NCBI RefSeq assembly: GCF_000717025.1 | Contig: NZ_JNXG01000002.1 | Coordinates: 1 to 64,000 of the forward strand | From: Streptomyces atroolivaceus | GTDB lineage: Bacteria; Actinomycetota; Actinomycetes; Streptomycetales; Streptomycetaceae | Direction: 5' to 3' | Length of the DNA stretch: 64,000 nucleotides | In this document: positions 40,822 to 50,106 of the stretch, in pieces | Layout of the letters: the number at the start of each line of letters is the position of its first letter | How positions within the stretch are numbered: position 1 is the first letter of the stretch | The notes under the pieces: generated by a model | Seen by the model: the letters and a program-made list of their open reading frames with translations, nothing else | Database searches by the model: none | What the model was told of the DNA's origin: nothing | Translations under genes and position numbers: made by a program

Positions 40822-41810
40822 GGCGCGGTCACGGCCGCCGCGTACGGCCAGGTCTCCCGGAACACGGCGCGCGCCGCCTCCACCTCGTGCCGCTGGTCGG
40901 CGTGGAGCACCCCCAGGGCGTACGCCGTCGTCGGGGCGATGCGCGGGGTGCGCGCCGCCGCGGACGCCGCCGCCGCGGCCTCCGAGGCGTCCCGGTGCAG
41001 GTCCAGGGCGTGTCCCGGGCCGGCCAGGGCCGGATCGGGGGCGCCCCGCAGCATCTCGTGGGCGTACCGGTGCAGCCGCAGCAGGAGGCGGGCCTGGTGC
41101 CAGAGGGCGTCCTGGGCCTCGTTGTACGGCTCCACGGCCTCGTCGGGCGGGAGGGCTGCCACAGCGTCCAGCATCCGCTGCTCGGCCAGCTCCGCCGGGG
41201 CGTGCAGCACCGAGGCGGCCGGTTCCGCGGCCGCGGCAGACAGGGGGACCTCGGAGGCGAGCAGCGCGACGGCGTCGGCGACCGCGTGGAAGCGGGAGGA
41301 GCCCAGCGCCTGGAGCGCAGCCGAGTGCGCGCGGGTCCGGGCGAGGGTCAGCCGCCGTTCCAGGAGGGCGCCTGCCCGGGCCGTGCCGACGCCGAGCGCC
41401 GCCCGCTCCTTGTCGCTCCCGTCCGGGCCGTCCCCCGAAGGGGTCCTGGCCGCCGGGAGCGAGGCACCGGAGAGCTGGTGCAGGGCCTCCAGCAGCCGCC
41501 CGAGCCGGGTGGCGTACGCGTGTTCCCGGGCGAGGGTGCCGGAGAGCCAGGCGAGTTCCGCACGGAGCTGGTCGGACCAGGCCGGCTCGAGGGCTCCCCG
41601 GAAGGTGTGCAGGGTGCCGCTGATCCGGCGCGCCGCGTGGCGCAGCGCGCGGGCGGCCTCGTCGGCGCTCTGTGTGCCGGCGTCCGCGGGGGCGCTGTGC
41701 TCGCGGTGCAGCCGCAGCCCCCGTAGGAAGCAGGCGGCCTGTTCGCGCAGGTAGGGCGCGAGGACCGCTTCCGCGGTAAGGGTCGTCGTCTGGTGGTCAG
41801 GGCGTCGCAC
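40818..41810 (-). CDS. CHAD domain protein (polyphosphate-associated)
   Basis: 330 aa from the GTG at 41810, chosen because GGAGG lies 7 bases upstream; a TTG at 41831 is less likely. A helical CHAD domain (histidines and basic residues on repeated helices: [55 protein letters not shown]) fills the protein. CHAD domains bind polyphosphate. The ppk gene overlaps by 14 bases upstream, so both act on the same polymer; probably a granule-associated protein. Confidence 0.9.
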   Translation of the reverse strand: MRRPDHQTTTLTAEAVLAPYLREQAACFLRGLRLHREHSAPADAGTQSADEAARALRHAARRISGTLHTFRGALEPAWSDQLRAELAWLSGTLAREHAYATRLGRLLEALHQLSGASLPAARTPSGDGPDGSDKERAALGVGTARAGALLERRLTLARTRAHSAALQALGSSRFHAVADAVALLASEVPLSAAAAEPAASVLHAPAELAEQRMLDAVAALPPDEAVEPYNEAQDALWHQARLLLRLHRYAHEMLRGAPDPALAGPGHALDLHRDASEAAAAASAAARTPRIAPTTAYALGVLHADQRHEVEAARAVFRETWPYAAAVTAP

Positions 41811-44043
41811 GCCGGCGCCTCCGGGCGTCAATGAGCATCTCTTGTACGTGCCTCAGCGGCTGCCCGTCCGCGTCCGTGGAGTGCCGGGTCCAGTTTCCGT
41901 CGGGGCCCAGGTGCCAGGAGGCGGTGGTGTCGGACATGCCTGTTTCCAGGAGCCTGCTGAGGGCGGCGCGATGCGCGGGGTCGGTGACGCGGACCAGTGC
42001 TTCGATCCGGCGGTCGAGGTTACGGTGCATCATGTCGGCGCTGCCGAACCACACTTCGGGCTCGCCACCGTTGCCGAAGGCGAAGAGCCGGGAGTGTTCG
42101 AGGAAGCGGCCCAGTATCGAGCGGACCCGGACGTTCTCGGAGAGGCCGCTGACACCGGGGCGGATGGCGCAGATGCCGCGCACCCAGATGTCGACCGGCA
42201 CGCCGGCCTGTCCCGCCCGGTAGCAGGCGTCGATGACCGCTTCGTCGACCATCGAGTTGACCTTGATGCGTACGTAGGCGCTGCGGCCGGCGCGCTGGTG
42301 GGTGATCTCCTTGTTGATGCGGGCGATCAGACCGTCGCGCAGGGACTTGGGGGCGACCAGCAGCCGGCGGTAGGTCTCGCGGCGGGAGTAGCCGGAGAGC
42401 CGGTTGAAGAGGTCGGAGAGGTCCGCGCCGACCTGCGGGTCGGCGGTCAGCAGGCCGAGGTCCTCGTAGAGCCGCGCCGTCTTCGGGTGGTAGTTGCCGG
42501 TGCCGACGTGGGAGTAGCGGCGCAGCGTGTCGCCCTCCTGGCGGACGACGAGCGACAGCTTGCAGTGGGTCTTGAGGCCGACGAGGCCGTAGACGACGTG
42601 GCAGCCGGACTCCTCCAGCTTGCGCGCCCACTTGATGTTGGCCTGCTCGTCGAAGCGCGCCTTGATCTCGACGAGGACGAGGACCTGCTTGCCGGATTCC
42701 GCCGCGTCGATCAGGGCGTCCACTATCGGCGAGTCGCCCGAGGTCCGGTACAGCGTCTGCTTGATCGCGAGGACGTCGGGGTCACCCGCCGCCTGTTCCA
42801 GGAAGGCCTGGACGGAGGTGGAGAACGAGTCGTACGGGTGGTGCAGCAGCACGTCGCGTTCGCGCAGGGCGGCGAATATGTCGGGCGCGGAGGCGGATTC
42901 GACCTCGGCGAGATCGCGGTGGGTGCCGGCGATGAACTTGGGGTACTTCAGCTCGGGACGGTCCAGCGACGCGATGCCGAACAGTCCTGTGAGGTCGAGC
43001 GGGCCCGGCAGCGGGTAGAGCTCGGTCTCGGAGATGTTCAGCTCTCGGACGAGCAGGTCCAGGACGTACGGGTCGATGGACTCCTCGACCTCCAGGCGGA
43101 CCGGCGGGCCGAAGCGGCGCCGCATGAGTTCCTTCTCCAGGGCCTGGAGCAGATTCTCGGCGTCGTCCTCCTCGACCTCCAGGTCCTCGTTCCTGGTGAC
43201 CCGGAACATGTGGTGCGCGAGGACCTCCATGCCCGGGAAGAGCTCTTCGAGGTGGGCCGCGATGATGTCCTCTATCGGGACGTAACGCTGCGGGGACGCC
43301 TCCAGGAAGCGGGTGAGCAGCGGCGGTACCTTGACGCGGGCGAAGTGCCGGTGACCGCTGACGGGGTTGCGCACGACAACGGCGAGGTTCAGCGACAGCC
43401 CGGAGATGTACGGGAACGGGTGCGCGGGGTCGACGGCCAGCGGGGTCAGCACGGGGAAGACCCGCTGCCGGAAGAAGGTGAAGAGGCGGGCCTGTTCCTT
43501 CTCGGTCAGGTCGGGCCAGCGGACGAGCTGGATGCCCTCGTCGGACAGGGCGGGCGCGATGTCCTGCTGGTAGCAGGCGGCGTGGCGGGCCATGAGCTCG
43601 CGGGAGCGGGTCCAGATGAGGTCGAGGACCTCGCGGGGCTGCAGCCCGGACGCGGACCGGGTGGCGACACCGGTCGCGATACGGCGCTTGAGACCGGCGA
43701 CCCGGACCATGAAGAACTCGTCCAGGTTCGAGGCGAAGATCGCGAGGAAGTTAGCCCGTTCGAGTAGCGGGGTGGCGGGGTCCTCGGCGAGTTCCAGAAC
43801 GCGTTCGTTGAACGCGAGCCAGCTGCGTTCCCGGTCGAGGAACCGGCCCTGCGGCAGCTCGTCGCCGTCCGTCTCGGGCTCGTACGCGTCCGGGTCGTTG
43901 TCCAGATCGGGGTCCAGATCGGCCGCTGTGGACAGAGCTGCGGGCACCGAGCCCGCGACGGCGTGCGGCCGGTGGGCGGCGAGGGAGCCGACCGACGGCT
44001 GCGCGGGCTGGACGGGGACCTCGGAGCTGGGCTGCTGGCTCAT
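41797..44043 (-). CDS. ppk: Polyphosphate kinase
   Basis: 748 aa from the ATG at 44043 ([10 protein letters not shown]). After an acidic, disordered N-terminal ~85 residues the four Ppk domains follow: [38 protein letters not shown], the catalytic region [52 protein letters not shown] (phospho-His) and [20 protein letters not shown]. It reversibly polymerises ATP gamma-phosphate into polyphosphate. First gene of ppk-CHAD-Nudix. In streptomycetes ppk is induced under phosphate limitation; one GTTCACC element on the same strand at 44285-44291 is a weak hint of that. Confidence 0.96.
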   Translation of the reverse strand: MSQQPSSEVPVQPAQPSVGSLAAHRPHAVAGSVPAALSTAADLDPDLDNDPDAYEPETDGDELPQGRFLDRERSWLAFNERVLELAEDPATPLLERANFLAIFASNLDEFFMVRVAGLKRRIATGVATRSASGLQPREVLDLIWTRSRELMARHAACYQQDIAPALSDEGIQLVRWPDLTEKEQARLFTFFRQRVFPVLTPLAVDPAHPFPYISGLSLNLAVVVRNPVSGHRHFARVKVPPLLTRFLEASPQRYVPIEDIIAAHLEELFPGMEVLAHHMFRVTRNEDLEVEEDDAENLLQALEKELMRRRFGPPVRLEVEESIDPYVLDLLVRELNISETELYPLPGPLDLTGLFGIASLDRPELKYPKFIAGTHRDLAEVESASAPDIFAALRERDVLLHHPYDSFSTSVQAFLEQAAGDPDVLAIKQTLYRTSGDSPIVDALIDAAESGKQVLVLVEIKARFDEQANIKWARKLEESGCHVVYGLVGLKTHCKLSLVVRQEGDTLRRYSHVGTGNYHPKTARLYEDLGLLTADPQVGADLSDLFNRLSGYSRRETYRRLLVAPKSLRDGLIARINKEITHQRAGRSAYVRIKVNSMVDEAVIDACYRAGQAGVPVDIWVRGICAIRPGVSGLSENVRVRSILGRFLEHSRLFAFGNGGEPEVWFGSADMMHRNLDRRIEALVRVTDPAHRAALSRLLETGMSDTTASWHLGPDGNWTRHSTDADGQPLRHVQEMLIDARRRRRATP

Positions 44044-44290
44044 GGACCTATTCTTCCGCGCCTTCGGCTCCTCAGGCGCGTCGGAGCCCATAAAGATCGC
44101 GGAAGAAGCGGAAGCGGGCCCTGGACGGGGGCCGCTCCCGTTGCGGGGGGCGGGCACAGCTGGCTGCATCCCGTGAGGGTCGCAAGGCTGTCTGAATGGC
44201 CGGTAACGGTGACATGACGTACAGGAAGCGGTGTGACTGCGGGGGGCGTCCCCGTACTCCCCGTACTCCCCCGTCCTCACCGTAGGTGAA

Positions 44291-44328
44291 CCCCCTGTCC
44301 GGACTCCCCCCGGGGCCCGGACAGGGGG
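44291..44328 (-). terminator. Terminator of the ABC permease gene
   Basis: Perfect 12-bp stem CCCCCTGTCCGG (44291-44302) and CCGGACAGGGGG (44317-44328) with a 14-base loop, 7 bases past the permease stop at 44335. No T run, as is usual in Streptomyces. The remaining 44044-44290 is the ppk promoter region and holds no gene. Confidence 0.75.
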
Positions 44329-44334
44329 CGGCTC

Positions 44335-45309
44335 TCAGCCGGTGCGGCGGCGCAGCATCCGGAAGGCGAGGGCGAGGGCCAGGGCGGCGAGGGCGAGCAG
44401 GATGCCGGTCTCGACGAGCTGGATGGGCCAGAAATGGGAGGCGGGGTGGTAGTCGAGGTAGTGCCCGGTGATGTCGTGGTCGGCCAGGCACTGGAGCCGG
44501 TCCGCCTCGGACGCGGACTGTGAGCACGCCGTCTGCGTCAGCCGTTCGCCGCTGCTGGTGAGGTCGCCTGTCTCCACCCACCACATGCCCTCTGCGGCGT
44601 TCAGGGTCTCGCCGGTGAGCGTTCGCGGGGGCCACAGCTCCTGGCGCCAGTACGTAAGGGCAGTGAGGGCCGTGCCGGTGACGAGAGCGGAGACGGTCAG
44701 CGCGGGGAGGGTGCGGCGTACCAGCAGGCCGGCGAGCGCTCCGACGCACATCCCGAAGAAGGCATGGGCGAGGGGGAGCACTCCCGAAGTGCTGAAGACA
44801 AGTGCGTCATGCCACTGGACCGGGTAGGGCGTGTCCGCATAGGACCGCGCCCAGGTGAGTACGGCCGTCAGTACGGACACACCGGCCAGCAGCAGCGCGG
44901 CGGGCACGGCGAGCTTGGCGGCGAGCCATCGGGCGGGCGACACGGACTGCGTCCAGGAGACCTTGAAGGTGCCGCTCTCCAGTTCCCTGGCGATCATCGG
45001 TCCCGCGACGAACACGCCGATGAGCAGCGGCAGGGCCATGAGCACCGTGGCGGTGTGGTCGAACGCCTTGCTGAGGGCGAAGATGGTGTCCATGTAGTCG
45101 CGCACGGGCTGGTAACAGCTGCGGCCCGGATCTCCCTCGGCAGAGCAGGGGCCCGACTCGAAGGCGTCGACGACGTGGGCCGACCACAGCGCGGTCACGA
45201 TCAGGATGATCACCCCGGCCAAGGCGAGCCCGCCCGCGATCCACAGCGTCCACCGGTGCTGGCGCACGACGACGCGGGCGGGCCCGCGCAGCGTGGTGAG
45301 GGTGCTCAT
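44335..45309 (-). CDS. ABC transporter permease
   Basis: 324 aa from the ATG at 45309 (AGGAGGTGG ~9 bases upstream). Six membrane helices with a large extracytoplasmic loop between TM1 and TM2 containing a Cys pair (GPCSAEGDPGRSCYQPV) and a second Cys-bearing loop near the end, which may form disulfides. Translationally coupled to the ATPase gene (4-base overlap), third gene of a YtrA-type regulated operon. Substrate unknown; YtrA-linked exporters usually respond to cell-wall antibiotics. Confidence 0.88.
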   Translation of the reverse strand: MSTLTTLRGPARVVVRQHRWTLWIAGGLALAGVIILIVTALWSAHVVDAFESGPCSAEGDPGRSCYQPVRDYMDTIFALSKAFDHTATVLMALPLLIGVFVAGPMIARELESGTFKVSWTQSVSPARWLAAKLAVPAALLLAGVSVLTAVLTWARSYADTPYPVQWHDALVFSTSGVLPLAHAFFGMCVGALAGLLVRRTLPALTVSALVTGTALTALTYWRQELWPPRTLTGETLNAAEGMWWVETGDLTSSGERLTQTACSQSASEADRLQCLADHDITGHYLDYHPASHFWPIQLVETGILLALAALALALAFRMLRRRTG

Positions 45310-46199
45310 ACCGCGGCCACCTCCTGGCGGGCGTGCGCGCTCGGGGTGAGCAGCGGCGGGGCCTCGGGGGAGCGGAGGTGGGCCAGGAGCAGCTCTTCCA
45401 GGGAGGGTTCCGTGACGTCCCACACGGTGTCGTCCAGCGGGCCTTCCCTCCGTACGAGCGCGGTGAGCTGACGCCCCGTCGTGCGGGACTCGACGACGGT
45501 GTGCGGGGCGAGGTCACGGGCCTGCCCGGTGACCAGGGCGTGCGCCGCGACGATGTCGTCGCTCTCGCCGCCGAGCCGCACCCGGCCGCCGTCGACGAAC
45601 AGGAGGTAGTCGCAGGAGCCTTCCAGCTCGGTGAGGATGTGCGAGGACATCACGATGGTGGTCCCGTGCTCCGCGGCCTCGGCCATCAGGAGGCCCATCA
45701 GCTGGTGACGGGCGAGCGGGTCGAGGTCGGCCATCAGCTCGTCCAGCAGCATCAGTTCGGGCCGTTTGCCCAGTGCGAGCGCGAGGGCGAGGCGGGTGCG
45801 CTGCCCGCCGGAGAGCGCCCGGACCTTCGCGTCCTGCGGGAGTGGCCCGGCGATCCGGTCGGCGGCGGCGCGGTCCCAGGTGGCGGGATTCAACTCCGCA
45901 CCCGCCCACAGGGTGTCGGCCACGGTGAGCTGCGGGTACAGCGGCTTGTCCTGGGAGACGTACGCGATACGGGGCCGGGCCTCGGCGGGCGTGGAGCCGA
46001 GCACCCGTACCGAGCCCTCGGCGGGCCGCAGCAGGCCGGCCGCCAGGGAGAGGAGCGTCGACTTCCCGGCTCCGTTGGGTCCGACGAGTGCGCAGATCCG
46101 TCCGGCGGGCAGCCGGAACGAGCAGTCGCGCAGCGCCCACCCGCGCTTACGTCCGTAGGTCATGCCGAGGCCGTTCGCCTCGATCGCGGCGCCTGTCAT
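45306..46199 (-). CDS. ABC transporter ATP-binding protein
   Basis: 297 aa from the ATG at 46199. Walker A LVGPNGAGKSTLLSLAAGLL, signature LSGGQRTRLALALAL, Walker B LMLLDELMADLDPLA (Glu kept, Pro replaced by Leu), H-loop IVMSSHILTELE. The ATG overlaps the end of the GntR gene, so regulator, ATPase and permease are one operon. Drug or lipid export is likely. Confidence 0.92.
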   Translation of the reverse strand: MTGAAIEANGLGMTYGRKRGWALRDCSFRLPAGRICALVGPNGAGKSTLLSLAAGLLRPAEGSVRVLGSTPAEARPRIAYVSQDKPLYPQLTVADTLWAGAELNPATWDRAAADRIAGPLPQDAKVRALSGGQRTRLALALALGKRPELMLLDELMADLDPLARHQLMGLLMAEAAEHGTTIVMSSHILTELEGSCDYLLFVDGGRVRLGGESDDIVAAHALVTGQARDLAPHTVVESRTTGRQLTALVRREGPLDDTVWDVTEPSLEELLLAHLRSPEAPPLLTPSAHARQEVAAV

Positions 46200-46606
46200 C
46201 AGTGCTGGTCCCCCTTGAATGTGCTGTCCAGTACGTCGGTGAAGAGCGCGTGCACGTCGTCCCTGTCGAGTCCGGCGGCGCGGGCCCTGCGGGTCCACTC
46301 GGCCAGTTCGGCGCGCAGGGGCGGGTCGGTCGTCACCGCCGCGCTGCCGAGGGTCCGGCGGACGAAGGTGCCGAGGCCGCGGCGGGCCTCGACGAGGCCT
46401 TCGCGTTCCAGTTCGCGGTAGGCCTTGAGCACGGTGTTGGGATTGATCGCCGTGGCCTCGACGACCTCACGGGCCGTGGGCAGCCGGTCGCCCGGCTCCA
46501 GCACACCCAGGCGGAGTGCCTGCTTGGTCTGCTGCACGATCTGGAGGTAGGTGGCGACGCCGCTGCGCCGGTCGATGCGGAACTCGACCGCTGCGGACTC
46601 TGCCAT
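46199..46606 (-). CDS. GntR-family regulator, YtrA subfamily
   Basis: 135 aa from the ATG at 46606 with AAAGGG 8 bases upstream; a GTG at 46615 is inside the operator arm. N-terminal winged HTH: YLQIVQQTKQALRLGVLEPG, LPTAREVVEATAINPNTVLK, YRELEREGLVEARRGLGTFV; short C-terminal dimer helices as in YtrA. It probably represses its own operon with the ABC exporter through the palindrome at 46615-46642. Confidence 0.93.
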   Translation of the reverse strand: MAESAAVEFRIDRRSGVATYLQIVQQTKQALRLGVLEPGDRLPTAREVVEATAINPNTVLKAYRELEREGLVEARRGLGTFVRRTLGSAAVTTDPPLRAELAEWTRRARAAGLDRDDVHALFTDVLDSTFKGDQH

Positions 46607-46614
46607 GGTCACCA

Positions 46615-46642
46615 CCCTTTCACTAATTGAGTAGTGAAAGGG
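46615..46642. promoter_or_regulatory. YtrA-type operator (perfect 11-bp palindrome)
   Basis: CCCTTTCACTA (46615-46625), 6-base spacer, and its exact complement TAGTGAAAGGG (46632-46642). It begins 9 bases upstream of the GntR ATG and contains its ribosome-binding sequence, so repressor binding would block both transcription and an exposed start region. This position fits autoregulation of the GntR-ABC operon. Confidence 0.85.
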
Positions 46643-46648
46643 TGTCGA

Positions 46649-46680
46649 AAAGAAGGGGCGGCGTCAAGTGACGCCGCCCC
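46649..46680 (-). terminator. Intrinsic terminator of mshD
   Basis: GGGGCGGCGTCA (46655-46666) pairs with TGACGCCGCCCC (46669-46680); on the - strand the hairpin is followed by TTCTTTTC (46654 downwards). It sits 18 bases after the mshD stop (46699) and before the YtrA operator, insulating the two leftward operons. Confidence 0.85.
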
Positions 46681-46698
46681 GGAGTGGGTTGGGAGTGC

Positions 46699-47622
46699 TC
46701 AGGACTCCGTGCGGTACATCAGGTCGAGCTCGTGCGTCGCGAAGCCCATCCGCTCGTACACCGACAGGGCCGCCGGGTTGTCGGCGTCCACGTAGAGCAT
46801 CGCCGTGGGCAGTCCCCGGGAGGCCAGGTACCGCAGCCCGATCGCGGTGAGTGCCTTGCCGAGGCCGCCGCCCTGGGCGTCGGGCCGGATGCCGACGACG
46901 TAGACCTCGCCGAGTTCGTCCTCGGCGTGCACCTTCGTCCAGTGGAAGCCGATGATCTCGCCGTCCCGCTCGGCGAGGAAGAAGCCCTTCGGGTCGAACC
47001 AGGGCTCGGCCTTCCGGTCGTCCAGGTCCCGCTGCGTGAGGGAGCCCTGCTCGGGGTGGTGGGCAAACGAGGCGCTGTTGACGGTGAGCCAGGCCGCGTC
47101 GTCCTGGCCCGGCACGAAGGTGCGGACGGTGACGCCCGGCGGGAGGACCGGTTCGGCGATGTCGAGGTCGGACAGGGGACGGCGCAGCTGGCGCAGCTCG
47201 CGGAAGAGGGAGAGGCCGAGCACCTGGGCGAGGTGCCGGGCGGCCGACTTGCCGCCGTGCGCCCAGACCCGCAGCCTCTTCCCGGTCGCGGCGAGGAGCG
47301 CGGCGCCCAGGGCCCGGCCGTGTCCCCGGCCCCGGTGGGCGGGGGCCACGACCAGCTCGGCGGCCGGGGCCTCGACGGGGTCGGTGTCCTCCAGCTGCGC
47401 GTATCCGGCCAGTTCGCCGTTGACGGTGAGCAGGAAATGCCGGACGCCGTCACGGTGCCCGCCCCTCAACTGCAGCCGCCCTTGCTCGGAGACGGCCTGC
47501 CGGCCGTCGGTCCCGGCGGCCTCCACGAGGAGGGCGAGGACGGCGTCGGCCTGCTCGGGGGTGAGCGCGTCGAGGGTCTCGATCTCGCGCCCGGGGGAGG
47601 GGAGGGGTGCGTCAGTCGTCAT
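46699..47622 (-). CDS. mshD: Mycothiol synthase
   Basis: 307 aa, the standard length. Two tandem GNAT domains: the first has AELVVAPAHRGRGHGRALG, the second VYVVGIRPDAQGGGLGKALT and NPAALSVYERMGFATHELD. MshD-specific segments are present: LRVWAHGGKSAARHLA, FDPKGFFLAERDGEIIGFHWTK. Acetylates Cys-GlcN-inositol in the last step of mycothiol synthesis. A truncated DUF1016 gene overlaps its start by 11 bases; an intrinsic terminator follows. Confidence 0.95.
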   Translation of the reverse strand: MTTDAPLPSPGREIETLDALTPEQADAVLALLVEAAGTDGRQAVSEQGRLQLRGGHRDGVRHFLLTVNGELAGYAQLEDTDPVEAPAAELVVAPAHRGRGHGRALGAALLAATGKRLRVWAHGGKSAARHLAQVLGLSLFRELRQLRRPLSDLDIAEPVLPPGVTVRTFVPGQDDAAWLTVNSASFAHHPEQGSLTQRDLDDRKAEPWFDPKGFFLAERDGEIIGFHWTKVHAEDELGEVYVVGIRPDAQGGGLGKALTAIGLRYLASRGLPTAMLYVDADNPAALSVYERMGFATHELDLMYRTES

Positions 47623-47959
47623 GAGTACGAGCGTACGGGGCGGGGGCGGGGCGGCGGGGGCGCATGTACTCGACGTTGCTGTGGCTGAACCCCCGCTGGT
47701 TCGGGAACTCGGTCCGCAGCTCCGTGGCGATCCGGCCGACGACCTTCGTCCCCCACTTCTCCTCCCCCTGGCGCTTCAGGATCGTCCGCCCGGTCTCCCA
47801 GTACATCTGGAGCATCTCGGTGTTCACCTTGAGCTGTGCGCGCACATGCGCACCCCGCACGATCGGCTTGAGGTCGTCGACCATCTCGTGGAAGCCCGCG
47901 GGCAGTTCGGTCCGGCCCTGAGCCGGTACCGCCGCCTCGGTCGTGAGTTCGTTGTCCAT
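47612..47959 (-). CDS. Truncated DUF1016 (YhcG N-terminal domain) protein
   Basis: 115 aa from the ATG at 47959. It matches only the N-terminal domain of DUF1016/YhcG proteins: ELPAGFHEMVDDLKPIVRGA, LQMYWETGRTILKRQ, KWGTKVVGRIATELRTEFP, GFSHSNVEYMR. Full-length members have ~340-380 residues with a C-terminal PD-(D/E)XK nuclease domain, absent here; after YMR the frame runs briefly as a Pro/Arg tail and stops inside mshD. Either a decayed gene or a stand-alone N-terminal domain. Divergent from the 5'-nucleotidase gene. Confidence 0.75.
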   Translation of the reverse strand: MDNELTTEAAVPAQGRTELPAGFHEMVDDLKPIVRGAHVRAQLKVNTEMLQMYWETGRTILKRQGEEKWGTKVVGRIATELRTEFPNQRGFSHSNVEYMRPRRPAPAPYARTHDD

Positions 47960-48137
47960 GGACAGGCTTCCGGTACGTATGCGTGCGGTGACGTTTCTGC
48001 TCGCATATGTACGCTTTATGGGTGATCGGCACCTTTCCGAGCGCGAGGCAATCACTTCGTAACCCCGGATATCTGTCGCGCTACGCGCGTTGACCCTAGG
48101 CTGCGGCACGCAGGATCCAGAGACTCGAAGGGGACCG

Positions 48138-49943
48138 ATGTCAGCGACTCCGCAGAAGAACCGTGCGACCCGGCGGGTGCTCGCCGCCGTGGCCGGGCTG
48201 ACCACCGCAGGCGCGCTCGTCGCCGCGATGCCGGCCGGCGCCCAGGACCGGGGGTCCGGGCACGGCCACCCGTCCCGCACGGTCGACGTGCAGCTGCTCT
48301 CCTTCAACGACCTGCACGGCAACCTGGAACCGCCGGCCGGATCCGCCGGGACGGTCAGTGAGACGCAGGCCGACGGCACGGTGAAGTCCGTCCCGGCCGG
48401 TGGCGTCGAGTACCTCGCCACCTCGCTGCGCACCGCGCGCCAGGGGAACCCGTACTCCGTCACCGCGGCCGGCGGCGACATGGTGGGCGCGAGCCCCCTG
48501 CTGTCGGGACTCTTCCACGACGAGCCCACCATCGAGGCGCTCAACGGGCTCGACCTCGACGTGACGGCCGTGGGCAACCACGAGTTCGACGAGGGGGCCA
48601 TCGAGCTCGCCCGTCTCCAGAACGGCGGATGCCACCCGGTCGAGGGCTGCTACGAGAAGGGCAAGAAGTTCAAGGGCGCGGACTTCCCGTACCTCGCCGC
48701 CAACGTGACGGAGGAGAAGACCGGTAAGCCGGTCCTCAAGCCGTACACGGTGTGGAAGAAGAACGGCGTCAAGATCGGCTTCATCGGGGTGACCCTGGAG
48801 GGCACGCCGAACATCGTCACGGCCAACGGTGTCAAGGGCCTGAAGTTCCACGACGAGATCGAGACGGTCAACAAGTACGCCAAGGAGCTGGACCGCAAGG
48901 GCGTCAAGTCCATCGTGGCCCTGATCCACGAGGGCGGGGCCCCGGCCTCCACCTCGTACAACTACGACTGCGACAGTCCGGGCGCCGGTGACGGCATCTC
49001 CGGGCCGATCGTCGACATCGCCAAGGGCATCACGCCGAAGGTCGACGCCCTGGTCACGGGCCACACCCACCAGGCGTACGTGTGCACGGTCCCTGACCCG
49101 TCCGGAAAGCCGCGCATGGTCACCTCGGCTTCCTCGTTCGGCAAGGTCTACACGGACACGACCCTCACCTACGACCGCCGTACCAAGGACATCGTCCGTA
49201 CGTCGGTGAAGTCGGCCAACCACGTCGTCAGCCGGGACCAGGCCAAGGCCGCCGACATGACCGCGCTGATCGCCCGCTGGAACGCACTCGCCGCGCCGAT
49301 CGCGGGCCGTCCGCAGGGCTTCATCTCCGCCGACATCAACGGCCGCGGCTCCACGGCCCCGGAGAAGCCGCTCGGCAACCTGATCGCCGACGCCCAGCTT
49401 GAGGGCCTGGCCCCGGCGGACAAGGGCGGCGCGGTCGTCGCGTTCATGAACCCGGGCGGTATCCGCTCCGACCTGGTGTACGCGGCGTCCGGCGGTGAGG
49501 GCGACGGGGTGGTGACCTACGGCGAGGCGTTCACCGTCCAGCCGTTCACCAACATGATGAACGTCGTCGACCTGACCGGCGCCCAGCTGGTCACCGCGCT
49601 CCAGCAGCAGGTCAGCGGCTCCAACGCGGCGTCCCCGAAGATCCTTCAGGTCTCGAAGGGCCTCACCTACACGCTGGACCTGACGAAGTCGGGCGCCGAG
49701 CGGGTGGTGGCGGACACGATCCGTCTGAACGGGGAGGCGATCGACCCGGCGAAGACGTACCGCGTCGCGATGAACGAGTTCCTCGCGGGCGGCGGCGACG
49801 GCTTCGCGGCCCTCGGCCAGGGCACGAACAAGCTGGTCGGCGCATCCGACCTGGACCTGTTCAACGCCTACCTGGCGGCGCACTCCACGGCTGACGCCCC
49901 GCTGGCCCCGCCGGCCACGGACCGGATCACGATCGTGCAGTAG
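48138..49943 (+). CDS. Secreted 5'-nucleotidase / metallophosphoesterase (UshA-like)
   Basis: 601 aa from the ATG at 48138 (GAAGGGGA ~5 bases upstream). A signal peptide (RRVLAAVAGLTTAGALVAAMPAGAQ) predicts secretion. The N-terminal metallophosphatase domain has its metal ligands (LLSFNDLHGNLE, GGDMVGASP, AVGNHEFDEG, LVTGHTHQAYV); the C-terminal 5'-nucleotidase domain has the NPGGIRSDL substrate loop and the EFLAGGGDGF aromatic-clamp region. Releases phosphate from extracellular nucleotides, consistent with the phosphate-acquisition neighbourhood. No PHO box was seen directly upstream. Confidence 0.95.
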   Translation: MSATPQKNRATRRVLAAVAGLTTAGALVAAMPAGAQDRGSGHGHPSRTVDVQLLSFNDLHGNLEPPAGSAGTVSETQADGTVKSVPAGGVEYLATSLRTARQGNPYSVTAAGGDMVGASPLLSGLFHDEPTIEALNGLDLDVTAVGNHEFDEGAIELARLQNGGCHPVEGCYEKGKKFKGADFPYLAANVTEEKTGKPVLKPYTVWKKNGVKIGFIGVTLEGTPNIVTANGVKGLKFHDEIETVNKYAKELDRKGVKSIVALIHEGGAPASTSYNYDCDSPGAGDGISGPIVDIAKGITPKVDALVTGHTHQAYVCTVPDPSGKPRMVTSASSFGKVYTDTTLTYDRRTKDIVRTSVKSANHVVSRDQAKAADMTALIARWNALAAPIAGRPQGFISADINGRGSTAPEKPLGNLIADAQLEGLAPADKGGAVVAFMNPGGIRSDLVYAASGGEGDGVVTYGEAFTVQPFTNMMNVVDLTGAQLVTALQQQVSGSNAASPKILQVSKGLTYTLDLTKSGAERVVADTIRLNGEAIDPAKTYRVAMNEFLAGGGDGFAALGQGTNKLVGASDLDLFNAYLAAHSTADAPLAPPATDRITIVQ

Positions 49944-50010
49944 TCCGGCCGGGACGCACGGCACAGCCGTCACCGCCCACCGGTCCGACGGCGCCGCCGC
50001 GCGTCTCTCC

Positions 50011-50042
50011 ACGGCCCCGAGCCCTCCACGGTTCGGGGCCGT
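50011..50042 (+). terminator. Terminator after the 5'-nucleotidase gene
   Basis: ACGGCCCCGA (50011-50020) pairs with TCGGGGCCGT (50033-50042) around a 12-base loop, 68 bases past the stop. No T run follows on the + strand. Position supports a stop for the secreted nucleotidase transcript. Confidence 0.65.
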
Positions 50043-50106
50043 CGTGCGTCCGGGGGCAGGGGCGCACCGCTGCGGCGGCCGGGTGGCACGTCTTCGACTT
50101 GCCTGC

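Noticed and set aside
41797..43767. 641-codon rightward frame antisense to ppk
   Set aside because: Val/Gly/Asp-rich shadow frame; ppk shows full catalytic motifs on the other strand.
47960..48601. N-terminal extension of the DUF1016 frame upstream of 47959
   Set aside because: Runs antisense to the signal peptide region of the 5'-nucleotidase gene and has no protein-like composition.
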